From NCBI GenBank assembly GCA_035498175.1, contig DATKAJ010000014.1:78168-142167 (forward strand): a stretch of 64,000 nucleotides of DNA. The letters are read 5' to 3'. Origin of the DNA: JALORV01 sp035498175. Lineage in GTDB: Bacteria > Pseudomonadota > Gammaproteobacteria > Burkholderiales > Burkholderiaceae_F. Numbering within the stretch: the stretch's first letter is position 1; every line of letters starts with the position of its first letter. Below, one piece after another: positions 1 through 8,448 of this stretch. Made by a program: the position numbers and the translations under genes. The notes beneath the pieces were generated by a model that was not told the DNA's origin, made no database searches, and saw nothing but the letters and a program-made list of their open reading frames with translations.

Positions 1-1346
1 GCTTCGACCTGCAGCTCGCGCGCGACCAGATCGCGCTGACGTTCGGCAAGAAGGACCAGAAGGTCATCGACAGCAACGTGAAGCTGATGGAAGCCGGCTT
101 CGCCTGGGGCGAAGCCCATCTCGATTTCAAATACGAGATCCCGGCGGAAAAGGCGAGCGTTCCGCAGATCGTCGTCAACGGCAATACGGCAATTGCGCTC
201 GGCGTGCTGGCGTCGGGCATGGACATCTGCGCGATGTACCCGATCACGCCGGCGACCTCGGCCTCGCACTACCTGTCGGAGTGCTTCGAGCGCGTCGGTG
301 GCATCGTGCATCAGGCCGAGGACGAGATTGCCGCGTGCGCGTTCGCGATCGGGGCTTCGTACGCAGGACGCTGCGCAGTGACAATCACCTCGGGACCCGG
401 TTACTCGCTGAAGCAGGAAGGCATCGGACTCGCTGTGATGGCCGAGATCCCGCTGGTGGTCGTCAACGTACAGCGCGGCGGCCCCTCCACCGGTCAGCCG
501 ACCAAGGTTGAGCAGGCCGACATGCTGACCGCGATCTACGGCAGCCACGGCGATGCTCCCAAGGTGGTCATCGCGGTCACCAGCATCGAGGATTGTTTCT
601 ACTCGATGATCACCGCGCGCAAGATTGCTGAGACCTTCAACATGGTCGTGGTGGTGCTGACCGACGCGAGCCTTGCCACTGCGCAGCAGCCTTTTCCCCG
701 GCCGGCGTTCAGCGAGGACTGGCTGGCGCCGCCGATCGATCAGTCGCCGCTGTCCGAGGGAGCGAAGCCGTATGACTGGGACAAGACCACCGGAATCGCG
801 CGCCGTTTTTCCCCGGGCCAGCCCAATGGCATGCACACCGTGACGGGACTCGCGCACGATCGCGCGAGCAAGGTTGCCTACGACCCGACGATCAACGAAG
901 AAGGCTTGCGGATGCGCAGCCTAAAGCTGGCGACCCTGCAGAAGACGCTGAAGACGCCGACGGTGTTCGGCGATCCCGAAGGCGACCTGCTGGTCGTCGG
1001 CTGGGGCAGCACGCAGGGGATCATCGAGGAAGCCGTGCAGCGCCTGCGCGACGAGGGATCGAAGGTCTCGGCCCTGCAGATGCGCTTCATCCAGCCGATG
1101 CCATCGGGCATCAAGGGCATCCTTAGGCGCTTCAAGAAGGTGATGACGGTCGAAGGGACCTGGGCCGATCGCCCCGACGAGGACGAAATGATCGACGAGG
1201 AGAACCGGCGCTACGCGCCGCTCGCGATGATGCTGCGTGCGCGCACTCTGGTCGATGTCGATTGCTGGACCGAGGCCAAGGGCCAGCCGATCAAGCCGGG
1301 CGACGTGGTCCAGGCGATCCGCGCCAAGCTCAACGAGGGGAAGTAA
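1..1346 (+). CDS. korA: 2-oxoacid:ferredoxin oxidoreductase alpha subunit, 5'-truncated by the window
   Basis: Alpha chain of a 2-oxoacid:acceptor oxidoreductase, which with KorB oxidatively decarboxylates a 2-oxoacid (2-oxoglutarate is the usual substrate of this type) to the acyl-CoA and passes electrons to ferredoxin. The reading frame is open from base 3 with no stop before the first in-frame GTG at 78, so the gene starts outside the window and 447 residues are visible. The motif YPITPATS (around base 240), the glycine stretch SGPGYSL and the segment NVQRGGPSTGQPT are hallmarks of the alpha/pyrimidine-binding domain. Sequence before the alpha domain probably belongs to a fused gamma domain, as in two-subunit KorAB enzymes, but only its end is seen. 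korB follows after 3 bp. The exact 2-oxoacid cannot be decided from sequence. Confidence 0.93.
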   Translation, partial: FDLQLARDQIALTFGKKDQKVIDSNVKLMEAGFAWGEAHLDFKYEIPAEKASVPQIVVNGNTAIALGVLASGMDICAMYPITPATSASHYLSECFERVGGIVHQAEDEIAACAFAIGASYAGRCAVTITSGPGYSLKQEGIGLAVMAEIPLVVVNVQRGGPSTGQPTKVEQADMLTAIYGSHGDAPKVVIAVTSIEDCFYSMITARKIAETFNMVVVVLTDASLATAQQPFPRPAFSEDWLAPPIDQSPLSEGAKPYDWDKTTGIARRFSPGQPNGMHTVTGLAHDRASKVAYDPTINEEGLRMRSLKLATLQKTLKTPTVFGDPEGDLLVVGWGSTQGIIEEAVQRLRDEGSKVSALQMRFIQPMPSGIKGILRRFKKVMTVEGTWADRPDEDEMIDEENRRYAPLAMMLRARTLVDVDCWTEAKGQPIKPGDVVQAIRAKLNEGK

Positions 1347-1349
1347 GCG

Positions 1350-2336
1350 ATGGGCTCCGCACTCAGCCAATTCATCATCAAGCTGCACGAGGAACATCGC
1401 AGCCTGGAGGACTACCAGGGCGGCGTGCCGCGCTGGTGCAGCGGTTGTGGCGACAACGCGATCCTGACGGCAGTGCAACGCCTGTGCCGCGACGAGGAAC
1501 TGGCGCCGGAACGCACGGTATTCGTGTCCGGGATCGGCTGCTCGAGCCGCTTCCCGCACTACATGAAGACCTACGGGTTCCACGGCATCCACGGCCGTGC
1601 CTTCCCGCTCGCCGAAGGCGTAAAAATGGCACGGCCCGATCTGACCGTGTTTGTCAACACCGGCGACGGCGACTGCTGCAGCATCGGCGCCGCGCACTGG
1701 ATCCACGCGATCCGGTACAACATGAACCTGACGGTCATCCTGCATGACAACCAGATCTACGGGCTGACGAAGAAGCAGGCTTCGCCGACATCGCAGATCG
1801 GCACGAAGAGCAACACGACGCCGCGGGGCAGCGTGCTTGCGGCGCTGAATCCGCTGACGGTCACGCTCGGCGTACAGAATGCGTCGTTCGTGGCGCAGGG
1901 CGTGGACTGGATGCCCGAGATGCTCTACGACATCATCTACAGGGCCTACAAGCACCGCGGTTTCTCGTTCGTGCGCATCATCCAGCGCTGCCCCGAGTGG
2001 CTGCCGAAGACGTTCGAGCCGTGGCTGCACGACCCGGGCAAGACGCTCCTTCTGACGCACAAGAACGGGCTCCAGCCGAGCGCCGAGACGAGCCGCATCT
2101 ACAAGAACATGCGTGAACACGATCCGCTCAACATTCACCAGGCGCGCGAGATCGCGTCGTCGGTGGACCCGATTCCGGTCGGCATCCTGTACCACGATCC
2201 GAGCGTGCCCTGCTACGAGGACCTGCGTGGCGCCGGACAGCCGCGGACGGCCGAGGCGATCCGCGCTGGGCTTAACAAGGAATTCGACAAGTTCACGATC
2301 TGGCCGGACGAAGCGCGCGAGCAGCGCGCCGCCTGA
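1350..2336 (+). CDS. korB: 2-oxoacid:ferredoxin oxidoreductase beta subunit
   Basis: Beta chain carrying thiamine diphosphate and one 4Fe-4S cluster, partner of the preceding alpha chain. It is 328 residues, a normal KorB length. The N-terminal WCSGCGDN supplies two cluster cysteines, GIGCSS a third and the later QRCPEW a likely fourth. The ThDP/Mg2+ signature is TGDGDCCSIG followed by LHDNQIYGLTKKQASPTS, the highly conserved beta-subunit block. The ATG lies 3 bp after the korA stop, so the two are translated from one message. Electrons should leave to a ferredoxin, and the next gene encodes a protein with a ferredoxin domain. The family is certain; substrate choice (2-oxoglutarate, pyruvate or an aromatic-pathway 2-oxoacid) is not. 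Confidence 0.95.
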   Translation: MGSALSQFIIKLHEEHRSLEDYQGGVPRWCSGCGDNAILTAVQRLCRDEELAPERTVFVSGIGCSSRFPHYMKTYGFHGIHGRAFPLAEGVKMARPDLTVFVNTGDGDCCSIGAAHWIHAIRYNMNLTVILHDNQIYGLTKKQASPTSQIGTKSNTTPRGSVLAALNPLTVTLGVQNASFVAQGVDWMPEMLYDIIYRAYKHRGFSFVRIIQRCPEWLPKTFEPWLHDPGKTLLLTHKNGLQPSAETSRIYKNMREHDPLNIHQAREIASSVDPIPVGILYHDPSVPCYEDLRGAGQPRTAEAIRAGLNKEFDKFTIWPDEAREQRAA

Positions 2337-2372
2337 TCGGGAGCCGTTCCTAACACTTCGAGGTGCGCCGCC

Positions 2373-4583
2373 ATGGACATGGCTGCCAAGTTCCAGGACC
2401 AGACGGTCTTTCACATGACCGGCAAGCGCTCCGGAGACGGTCTCGAGGCGCTGAGCGCCGGATTCCGTCCTGCGCTGCTCGCCGGCTTCCGCGATCTCAC
2501 CCGGTTGCGCTACGACTATCCGGCGGTGCTGCTGGATCGCGACGACCGCACGCAGTATGCCGAGTCGTTGACGTCGCTGATCGGCCGACTGATCGCCGAG
2601 ATCGCGCCGCGCGGAATCGACGGTGAGCGTCTGCGCAAGCAGCTGCTGCGGCTTGAACGCGAACTGCGCACGCTCGCGGCGGAGGGTGCGCCGGGGTCAT
2701 TGGCCGAACTGTGGCCGCTCGCCGCCCAGCGGGCCGCGGGGAACGACGCGAACGTGCACGAGATCCTGCGGCGTGCAGTGGAAGCGCTCGACGTCGACGG
2801 CGATCTGGTGGATTGCGATGGCGAGCTGACGGCGCGCTTCATGACGCGCGCCTGGCAGAACGTGCATGCGGAGAAGTCGGCGCGGTTCCGCACGCTGATC
2901 GACTCCCTGGTGCGCAAACTCTCGGACATCCTGCGCGCCGCCTACGCGCACTCGCAGGCAGGCCAGCAGCCCGCTGCGCTGCAGTCGGGTTTCGGCAGTC
3001 TGCACGGCGAAATCTTCGACTTCGCGGCGATGTCGCGGCTGGTAGCCCGCAACGTGCCTCAGGACGAACTGCCAGCGCGTCGCCGGCGCCGCATCGAGCA
3101 GGCGCTGGCGGTGCTGCGCGGCCAAGCCTTCTATCCCGACCCGAAAGGCTCGGGTGGCGAGGCCGCCTTCGATTTCGTCTTCGACAACTGCGCCGCCGCA
3201 ATCGCGGCACACCGGTCGCGACTGCCGCAGCTGGTCGAAGTGGTCAAGGCGATCGCTATCGCCGAGCTCGAGGCCCGCGGCGGTTACGTCGAGGCCGATC
3301 ACGACGCCTTCTTCGAGCGCTATGACGAGCACGCACTGAGCGCCGACGACCTGGCGCAGTTTCCGGACTACCTGGTCTGCATCCCACCGGAATCCAACAA
3401 CGCACCGCAGAACGCCGCGCTGATGGAAATGCTCTCGGCGGCGATGCCGGTCAAGGTCCTCGTGCAGCACACCGACCTGCTCGAGGAAGCGGCGATCGGC
3501 CAGGGGCACTTTGCCTTCGGCATCCGCAGCGCCCGGCTGGCGACGACGGCGATGGGACTGGGCGGAATGTTCGTGCTGCAGTCGTCGGTCTCGAACCTGT
3601 ATGCGCTGCGCGATCGCGTACGCGCCGGCATGGCCTGTCGCGGACCCGCGCTCTTCAGCGTGTACACCGGTGCGACGGCGGAATCGACCGAGCTGCCACC
3701 TTACCTCGCAGCTGCGGCCGCGATGAAGTCGCGCGCATTTCCCGCATTCAGCTACGACGCCAACGCGGGCCCGAACTGGGCGACGCGCTTCTCGTTCGAG
3801 AACAACCGCGATCCCGATCGCGACTGGCCCGTCGAAACCTTCGAATACGCCGACGGGGACCTGCAGCGCGTGCGCGAGCAGGTGCACTTCACCTACGCTG
3901 ATTTCGTGCTTTGTGACCGACGCCATGCGCACCACTTCGCGGTCGTCCCGCGCGAGCGCTGGACGCGGGCGATGATTCCGGTGACTGACTGGCTCGCACT
4001 GAGCGAACGTGAAGCGGCCGAACACGTTCCCTACGTGCTTGCAGTTGATCCGGACGACCGTCTGTATCGCGTGATCGTCGACTCGCGATTGGTGCAGGCA
4101 ACGCGGCGCTGCCTGCTGTTGTGGCACCGGTTGCAGGAACACGGCGGCATCCACAACTCGCATGCCGAGCAGGCGCTGGCGCGCGAGAAGGCCGCGTGGG
4201 AGGAGCAGAAGCGCCAGGAATTCGATGCCATCCGGCAGTCGGGTGCCACTGTCGCGACGGAAACCGCCGCCGCGCCGCCCGTGGCTGCGGTCACGGAAGC
4301 CGTCGCTGAAGCCGCCGCAGTGGCCGCCCCGCCCTCGGACGAGCCGTGGATCGAGACATCACGCTGCTCGAGCTGCAATGAGTGCCAGAACATCAACGAC
4401 AAGCTGTTCGGCTACAACGAGAACAAGCAGGCCTACTTCAAGGATCTCAACGCCGGCACCTACCGGCAGATCGTCGAGGCGGCAGAAGCCTGCCAGGTGG
4501 CGATCATCCATCCCGGCAAGCCGAAGAATCCGACCGAGCCCGGCCTCGAGGAGTTGCTGGAGCGCGCAAAGCCGTTCCTTTGA
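2373..4583 (+). CDS. Large KOR-linked protein with C-terminal single-cluster ferredoxin domain
   Basis: A 736-residue protein I cannot assign to a named family. The last ~80 residues contain CSSCNEC (C-x2-C-x2-C) and, about 45 residues later, EACQVAIIHPG, together the ligand pattern of a single 4Fe-4S ferredoxin in which the usual Cys-Pro is Cys-Gln. An Ala/Val-rich linker (residues ~625-655) joins it to the body. Around residues 430-480 the text GPALFSVYTG and KSRAFPAFSYD recalls the segment after the ThDP domain of single-chain pyruvate:ferredoxin oxidoreductases; this is my inference. No ThDP GDGD motif is present. It starts 36 bp after korB on the same strand and so is probably cotranscribed. 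It may be a dedicated electron carrier or scaffold for KorAB. ATG codons occur at 2373 and 2379; I kept the first. Confidence 0.8.
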   Translation: MDMAAKFQDQTVFHMTGKRSGDGLEALSAGFRPALLAGFRDLTRLRYDYPAVLLDRDDRTQYAESLTSLIGRLIAEIAPRGIDGERLRKQLLRLERELRTLAAEGAPGSLAELWPLAAQRAAGNDANVHEILRRAVEALDVDGDLVDCDGELTARFMTRAWQNVHAEKSARFRTLIDSLVRKLSDILRAAYAHSQAGQQPAALQSGFGSLHGEIFDFAAMSRLVARNVPQDELPARRRRRIEQALAVLRGQAFYPDPKGSGGEAAFDFVFDNCAAAIAAHRSRLPQLVEVVKAIAIAELEARGGYVEADHDAFFERYDEHALSADDLAQFPDYLVCIPPESNNAPQNAALMEMLSAAMPVKVLVQHTDLLEEAAIGQGHFAFGIRSARLATTAMGLGGMFVLQSSVSNLYALRDRVRAGMACRGPALFSVYTGATAESTELPPYLAAAAAMKSRAFPAFSYDANAGPNWATRFSFENNRDPDRDWPVETFEYADGDLQRVREQVHFTYADFVLCDRRHAHHFAVVPRERWTRAMIPVTDWLALSEREAAEHVPYVLAVDPDDRLYRVIVDSRLVQATRRCLLLWHRLQEHGGIHNSHAEQALAREKAAWEEQKRQEFDAIRQSGATVATETAAAPPVAAVTEAVAEAAAVAAPPSDEPWIETSRCSSCNECQNINDKLFGYNENKQAYFKDLNAGTYRQIVEAAEACQVAIIHPGKPKNPTEPGLEELLERAKPFL

Positions 4584-4631
4584 GGTTCTGGGCGGCACTT
4601 TCGTGAACGGGCCTGAGTCCGGCGCACGGCC

Positions 4632-5333
4632 ATGCGCGTGATTCGGACCGACCTGTCGCACAGCCACGAACTCGAAGGAGTCGTGGTCGTGGTCGACGTG
4701 CTGCGCGCGTTCTCGACGGCCGCGTATGCGTTCGCGGCCGGAGCACGCGCAATGGCCGTCGCGCACTCGACGGCGGAGATCGAGGCGCTGCGCAGGCGCC
4801 ATCGTCCCAGCATCACAGTCGGCGCACAGGCGGGCGGCGTGCCGATCGTGGGGCTCGATCACGGCAACTCGCCGGCGAGCGTCGCTTCATTGGATCTTGC
4901 CGGGACGACCGTCATCGAATACACCGCGGGCGGCGTCCGTGGCCTGGTGGACTGCGACCACGCATCAGCCGTGCTCGCCGGCAGCCTCGTCTGCGCCCGT
5001 GCGACCGCCGAGTACATCCGGCGCCTGCGACCTGAGCAGGTCACCTTCATGATCACCGGACTGTGGATCGATCGCGACGGCGACGAGGATCACGCCTGCG
5101 CCGACCTGATCGAGGCCCACCTGGCCGGCGAGCAGCCGTGGCTCGAGGACTTCGAACGGCGTGTGCGCGAATCGGACTTCGGCCGGCGCTTCGGCGATCC
5201 GGCCCGCCCGCATCTGCCAAGAGCCGATCTCGAACTTTGCGCGCGCGCCGACTGCTTCGATTTCGCGATGCCGATGCAGCGCAGAGGCGGCGACCTGCTG
5301 ATCGAGCCGGTGCCGGTGACCGAGTTTGCCTAG
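4632..5333 (+). CDS. 2-phosphosulfolactate phosphatase family protein (ComB-like)
   Basis: A 233-residue protein of the ComB family, whose founding member removes phosphate from 2-phosphosulfolactate in coenzyme M synthesis. Visible family features are the N-terminal VVVVDVLRAFSTAAYAFAAGA, the middle GLDHGNSPASV and the later TVIEYTAGGVRGL, which replaces the usual TTTNGT-type block. Most bacteria with ComB homologues do not make coenzyme M, so the true substrate here is unknown. It lies 48 bp downstream of the ferredoxin-domain gene on the same strand and may be the last gene of that operon. No membrane segment or signal peptide is seen. Confidence 0.78.
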   Translation: MRVIRTDLSHSHELEGVVVVVDVLRAFSTAAYAFAAGARAMAVAHSTAEIEALRRRHRPSITVGAQAGGVPIVGLDHGNSPASVASLDLAGTTVIEYTAGGVRGLVDCDHASAVLAGSLVCARATAEYIRRLRPEQVTFMITGLWIDRDGDEDHACADLIEAHLAGEQPWLEDFERRVRESDFGRRFGDPARPHLPRADLELCARADCFDFAMPMQRRGGDLLIEPVPVTEFA

Positions 5334-5608
5334 GTCATCCGCGCCCGTGAGATTCGGCCTCGCCGGCCGGCGTCGTTAATCGCCCGCTAGCGGACGATCC
5401 GATCAGCCGCGCACGACCCCGAGTCGACGTTAAAAGATTGCCGAAAGCAGATTGCCGAAAGCAGTCACCGATTTCGCGCCGAGAGCGGTCGTCTGCCCGA
5501 TCGACAGACCGGCGGATGGAGGCCGACCGCGCTTAGCACCCTCGGCGTGGTCAGCGCTTGCCAGCGCGGGTGTCAAAGGGTCCACGCGGCCAGTAGGCCC
5601 CGGGGAAC
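5334..5608. other. Convergent intergenic region
   Basis: Gap between the stop of the comB-like gene (+) and the stop of the DUF4124 gene (-). Apart from the 14-bp tandem duplication I see no coding sequence with family similarity, no tRNA-like cloverleaf and no clear T-tailed terminator. The stretch 5516-5606 can form GC-rich pairings, but I do not recognise an RNA family. Confidence 0.5.
5437..5464. repeat. Tandem 14-bp duplication
   Basis: The 14-mer attgccgaaagcag occurs twice head to tail in the convergent gap between the comB-like gene and the DUF4124 gene. It looks like a simple slippage duplication. Confidence 0.85.
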
Positions 5609-6130
5609 CTACCGGCGCGAACCGCGCGGCTCGGCCGCCGGCGGGGTCGTGATCTGGCGCGCGGTCACATAGGGCAGCAGATCGAGATCGGGACGGGAGC
5701 GCGGCGCCGGACGCGGCCAGAAGCGCTTGTCGCGCCATGCCTGACCGGCAACGGGGTAGCCACCGCCCCAACCCCAGTAGCCGTCCCAGGCGACGGCTTG
5801 CGCCGGATCGGCATAGGCCGCCTGCTGCTGCATCTGCGCCAGGCGCTGCTCGCGCAGCCGGAGCTCCTCGACTTCCAGTTCGAGGCGCCGCATCCGCAGA
5901 TCGCGCTCGGCGTTACGCATCCGGTCGAGCTGTTCGGGGGACAGGCCCGGGACGACAGACACGCTGCCGGCGTCCTTGCCGAGCACGCGCAGCGACTTCG
6001 CGTTCGGCGGCGGAGCATCGCCGTACGTCACCGCGCCGGACTCATCGACCCACTTGTACAGCTCCGCTGCGGACACAGCTCCGCTGAGCGCGAGCGCACC
6101 GAGAACCATGCAGGCGAAGGGAAAGCGCAT
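5609..6130 (-). CDS. Exported DUF4124-domain protein
   Basis: Predicted 173-residue exported protein. I chose the ATG at 6130 because it gives a clean signal peptide (MRFPFACMVLGALALSG, cleavage near SAA); the longer frame to 6154 adds eight polar residues before it. Immediately after the signal comes ELYKWVDESGAVTYGDAPPP, the DUF4124 core found in many beta- and gammaproteobacterial envelope proteins. Residues ~60-110 are Arg/Glu/Leu/Gln-rich and probably form a coiled coil. The C-terminus is Trp/Gly/Pro-rich. The neighbour at 6298 encodes a second DUF4124 protein on the other strand, so the two share a divergent promoter region of about 170 bp. Molecular function is unknown. Confidence 0.82.
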   Translation of the reverse strand: MRFPFACMVLGALALSGAVSAAELYKWVDESGAVTYGDAPPPNAKSLRVLGKDAGSVSVVPGLSPEQLDRMRNAERDLRMRRLELEVEELRLREQRLAQMQQQAAYADPAQAVAWDGYWGWGGGYPVAGQAWRDKRFWPRPAPRSRPDLDLLPYVTARQITTPPAAEPRGSRR

Positions 6131-6297
6131 GAAATCACGATGCGCCACCGCCACGGCGGTGTCAACCGCACCGGTCAGATCGGCTCATCGCGCTCGTGCC
6201 GAATGTCGGAAACCGAAGGCCGCGCCGACGTCCGGCGGCGCTGCCCCGACTTCGGATGATTTGACAGCCGCGAGCGGGCGGCGCATCTTTCTGCCCT

Positions 6298-6762
6298 ATG
6301 CGCCCCATTGCCATTCCCATCGCAGCTGCAATTCTTTTGCTCTCCTCCACCGGCGCGTCCGCCCAGCTCTACAAGTGGGTCGACGAAAACGGCGTGGTCA
6401 ACTACGGCGACTGGCCGCCTTCTGGTGTCAAATACCTTCCCGTGACTCAGGGGACGGTCAGTTCAGTTTCGGGCGGTGCGCCGAGGCAGCAGACGAGCAC
6501 GGCGGGCGAACGTGTTCAGCCGCGCCGCGGCCAGCGCCCCCTGGAAGTCAACGAAACGGTGAGGGTTTCGGCTCCGTCGTCGGACTCATCCGGGGATGCG
6601 GAATACGTGGGCGGTTACCCCCCCTACTACCCGTACCCTAGGCGCGAAGTTGCGCGTGCCGAGGCCGCACTCGACCGGCCTCGGGTCGAAACGCCGATCG
6701 CCAAGCCGATCCTGCCTGTCGATCCGGCGGTCCCCGACATGCCGCTCCGCCCGCGCCGCTAG
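6298..6762 (+). CDS. Exported DUF4124-domain protein
   Basis: A 154-residue protein starting with a signal peptide (MRPIAIPIAAAILLLSSTGASA) directly followed by QLYKWVDENGVVNYGDWPPSG, the same DUF4124 core as in the divergent gene at 5609-6130. After the ~40-residue domain the rest is low-complexity, rich in Ser, Pro, Arg and Tyr (GGYPPYYPYPRR), and ends in PLRPRR. Similar architecture and back-to-back placement suggest an old local duplication, though the tails differ. The gene ends at a strong hairpin that also serves the opposing gltA. Function unknown; envelope location is inferred from the signal peptide. Confidence 0.85.
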   Translation: MRPIAIPIAAAILLLSSTGASAQLYKWVDENGVVNYGDWPPSGVKYLPVTQGTVSSVSGGAPRQQTSTAGERVQPRRGQRPLEVNETVRVSAPSSDSSGDAEYVGGYPPYYPYPRREVARAEAALDRPRVETPIAKPILPVDPAVPDMPLRPRR

Positions 6763-6780
6763 CAGACGCCGAGCAGGAAC

Positions 6781-6807
6781 GAAAACGGCGCCCAAGGCGC
6801 CGTTTTC
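6781..6807. terminator. Bidirectional intrinsic terminator between DUF4124 gene and gltA
   Basis: Perfect 12-bp inverted repeat gaaaacggcgcc / ggcgccgttttc around a 3-nt loop (caa). The A-run on one side and T-run on the other give a GC stem with a U tract in both directions. It lies 19 bp after the DUF4124 stop and 21 bp after the gltA stop. Confidence 0.92.
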
Positions 6808-6827
6808 CTTAGAGCCGAACAGCCGGC

Positions 6828-8144
6828 CTAGCGCTGATTCATCGGTTTGACGTCTCGCTTGACCGAGCCGACATAGAGCTGCCGCGGCCGCCCGATCTTG
6901 TACTCGGGGTCGGCAATCATCTCGTTCAGCTGCGCGATCCAGCCGACCGTGCGCGCGAGCGCGAAGATCGCCGTGAAAAGCGACACCGGGATGCCGATCG
7001 CCTTCTGCACGATTCCCGAGTAATAGTCGACATTCGGATACAGCTTGCGACTGACGAAGTAGTCGTCTTCGAGCGCGATCTTCTCGAGCGCCATCGCCAG
7101 CTTGAACAGCGGATCGTCGTGCAGGCCGAGCGAGTCCAGCACCTCGTTGCAGGTCTCGCGCATCAGCTTCGCACGCGGGTCGTAGTTCTTGTAGACGCGG
7201 TGGCCGAAGCCCATCAGCTTGACGTTGCTGTTCTTGTCCTTCACCTTGGTGATGAACTCGCCGATCTTGGCGACCCCGCCATTTTTCTGGATGTCGTACA
7301 GCATGTTCAGGCAGGCCTCGTTCGCGCCGCCGTGTGCGGGACCCCACAGGCAGGCGACACCGGCCGCGATCGCGGCGAACGGGTTGGTGCCGGACGATGC
7401 GCACAGCCGCACCGTAGAAGTCGACGCGTTCTGCTCGTGATCCGCGTGCAGGATGAAGATGCGGTCCATCGCCCGCACCAGCACGTCGTTGACCTTGTAG
7501 TCCTCGCACGGCGTCGCGAACATCATCCGCATGAAGTTCGCCGCGTACGACAGGCTGTTCTGCGGGTACATGTACGGCTGGCCCACGGTGTACTTGTAGG
7601 CCATCGCGACCAGCGTCGGCATCTTGGCGATCAGCCGGATCGCGGAGACTTCACGCTGCCACGGATCGTTCAGATTGATCGAGTCCGGGTAGAACGCCGA
7701 CAGCGCACCGACCAGGCCGGTCATCACCGCCATCGGGTGTGCGTCACGGCGGAATCCGCGCAGGAAGAACTGCATCTGCTCGTTGACCATCGTATGGTTG
7801 GTCACGCGCTTGACGAAGTCCGCCTTCTGCGCCGCGTTGGGCAGTTCACCGTAGAGCAGCAGGTAGCAGGTCTCGAGGTAGTCGCATTTCGTCGCCAGCT
7901 GCTCGATCGGGTAGCCGCGATACAGCAGCTCGCCCTTGTCGCCGTCTATGTAGGTGATCGTCGAATTGCACGAGGCTGTCGACAGGAACCCCGGGTCGTA
8001 GGTGAACTTGCCCGTCTTGCCGTACAGCGCGCGGATGTCGATGACGTCCGGGCCGACGCTCCCCTTGTAGATCGGCAGCTCCAGCGTCGGCGTGCCATCG
8101 GTGAAGGTCAGAGTGGCCTTTTGGTTCGAGGGGGTCAGTGCCAT
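6828..8144 (-). CDS. gltA: Citrate synthase (type II)
   Basis: Condenses acetyl-CoA and oxaloacetate to citrate, the first TCA step. At 438 residues it has the length of the hexameric, NADH-sensitive bacterial type. Catalytic and signature blocks are visible: HADHEQNASTSTVRL, GPAHGGANEACL and MGFGHRVYKNYDPRAKLM with the two active-site histidines, and VDYYSG with the catalytic aspartate. The Gln/Lys-rich start (MALTPSNQKATLTF) leads into the N-terminal beta domain of type II enzymes. It is the last gene of the leftward gntR-sdhCDAB-sdhE-gltA run, 40 bp after sdhE, and ends at the shared terminator at 6781-6807. Confidence 0.97.
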   Translation of the reverse strand: MALTPSNQKATLTFTDGTPTLELPIYKGSVGPDVIDIRALYGKTGKFTYDPGFLSTASCNSTITYIDGDKGELLYRGYPIEQLATKCDYLETCYLLLYGELPNAAQKADFVKRVTNHTMVNEQMQFFLRGFRRDAHPMAVMTGLVGALSAFYPDSINLNDPWQREVSAIRLIAKMPTLVAMAYKYTVGQPYMYPQNSLSYAANFMRMMFATPCEDYKVNDVLVRAMDRIFILHADHEQNASTSTVRLCASSGTNPFAAIAAGVACLWGPAHGGANEACLNMLYDIQKNGGVAKIGEFITKVKDKNSNVKLMGFGHRVYKNYDPRAKLMRETCNEVLDSLGLHDDPLFKLAMALEKIALEDDYFVSRKLYPNVDYYSGIVQKAIGIPVSLFTAIFALARTVGWIAQLNEMIADPEYKIGRPRQLYVGSVKRDVKPMNQR

Positions 8145-8184
8145 GGTCGTCTTCCCGGAGAAGGGTTGAAGGCTGCATCAGATC

Positions 8185-8448
8185 CTAGGCGGCCCGCAGC
8201 CCGCCCAGGACAGTCCGAACGGCATTGTTATCGAGTCCGCCAGCCGGCTCTTTGCGCCCCAGCAAAAGGTCGAACAGTTCACCGTCCGACAGGTCCAGCA
8301 GGGCTTCCAGCGCCAGAACCTCATCGACCGTCAGGCTCGATTCGTGCCGGTCCAGGTAGCGCGTCACGATGATGTCGTTCTCGAGCAGGCCGCGTCGGGC
8401 GCGCCAGCGCAGCCGGCGCCGTTCGACCTCGCCGAGAACTGGGCCCAT
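8185..8448 (-). CDS. sdhE: Succinate dehydrogenase flavinylation factor SdhE
   Basis: Small assembly factor (87 residues, normal size) that promotes covalent FAD attachment to SdhA. The family signature is RRLRWRARRGLLENDIIVTRY, corresponding to the usual R-R-G-M-x-E-x-D motif with Leu-Leu-Glu-Asn in place of Met-Leu-Glu-Leu, followed by L-x-x-L-x-D-x-E-L-F-D-L. The ATG at 8448 overlaps the sdhB stop by one base (TGATG), which fixes the start against a longer frame to 8520 and indicates translational coupling. It sits between sdhB and gltA, the usual place in betaproteobacteria. Confidence 0.93.
   Translation of the reverse strand: MGPVLGEVERRRLRWRARRGLLENDIIVTRYLDRHESSLTVDEVLALEALLDLSDGELFDLLLGRKEPAGGLDNNAVRTVLGGLRAA

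Noticed and set aside
921..2414. Long open frame on the minus strand over korA-korB
   Set aside because: Antisense shadow of two certain genes; Arg/His-rich sequence without family motifs.
5465..5608. Possible structured RNA in the comB/DUF4124 gap
   Set aside because: GC-rich pairings are possible, but no match to tmRNA, 4.5S RNA, 6S RNA or tRNA features I could recognise.
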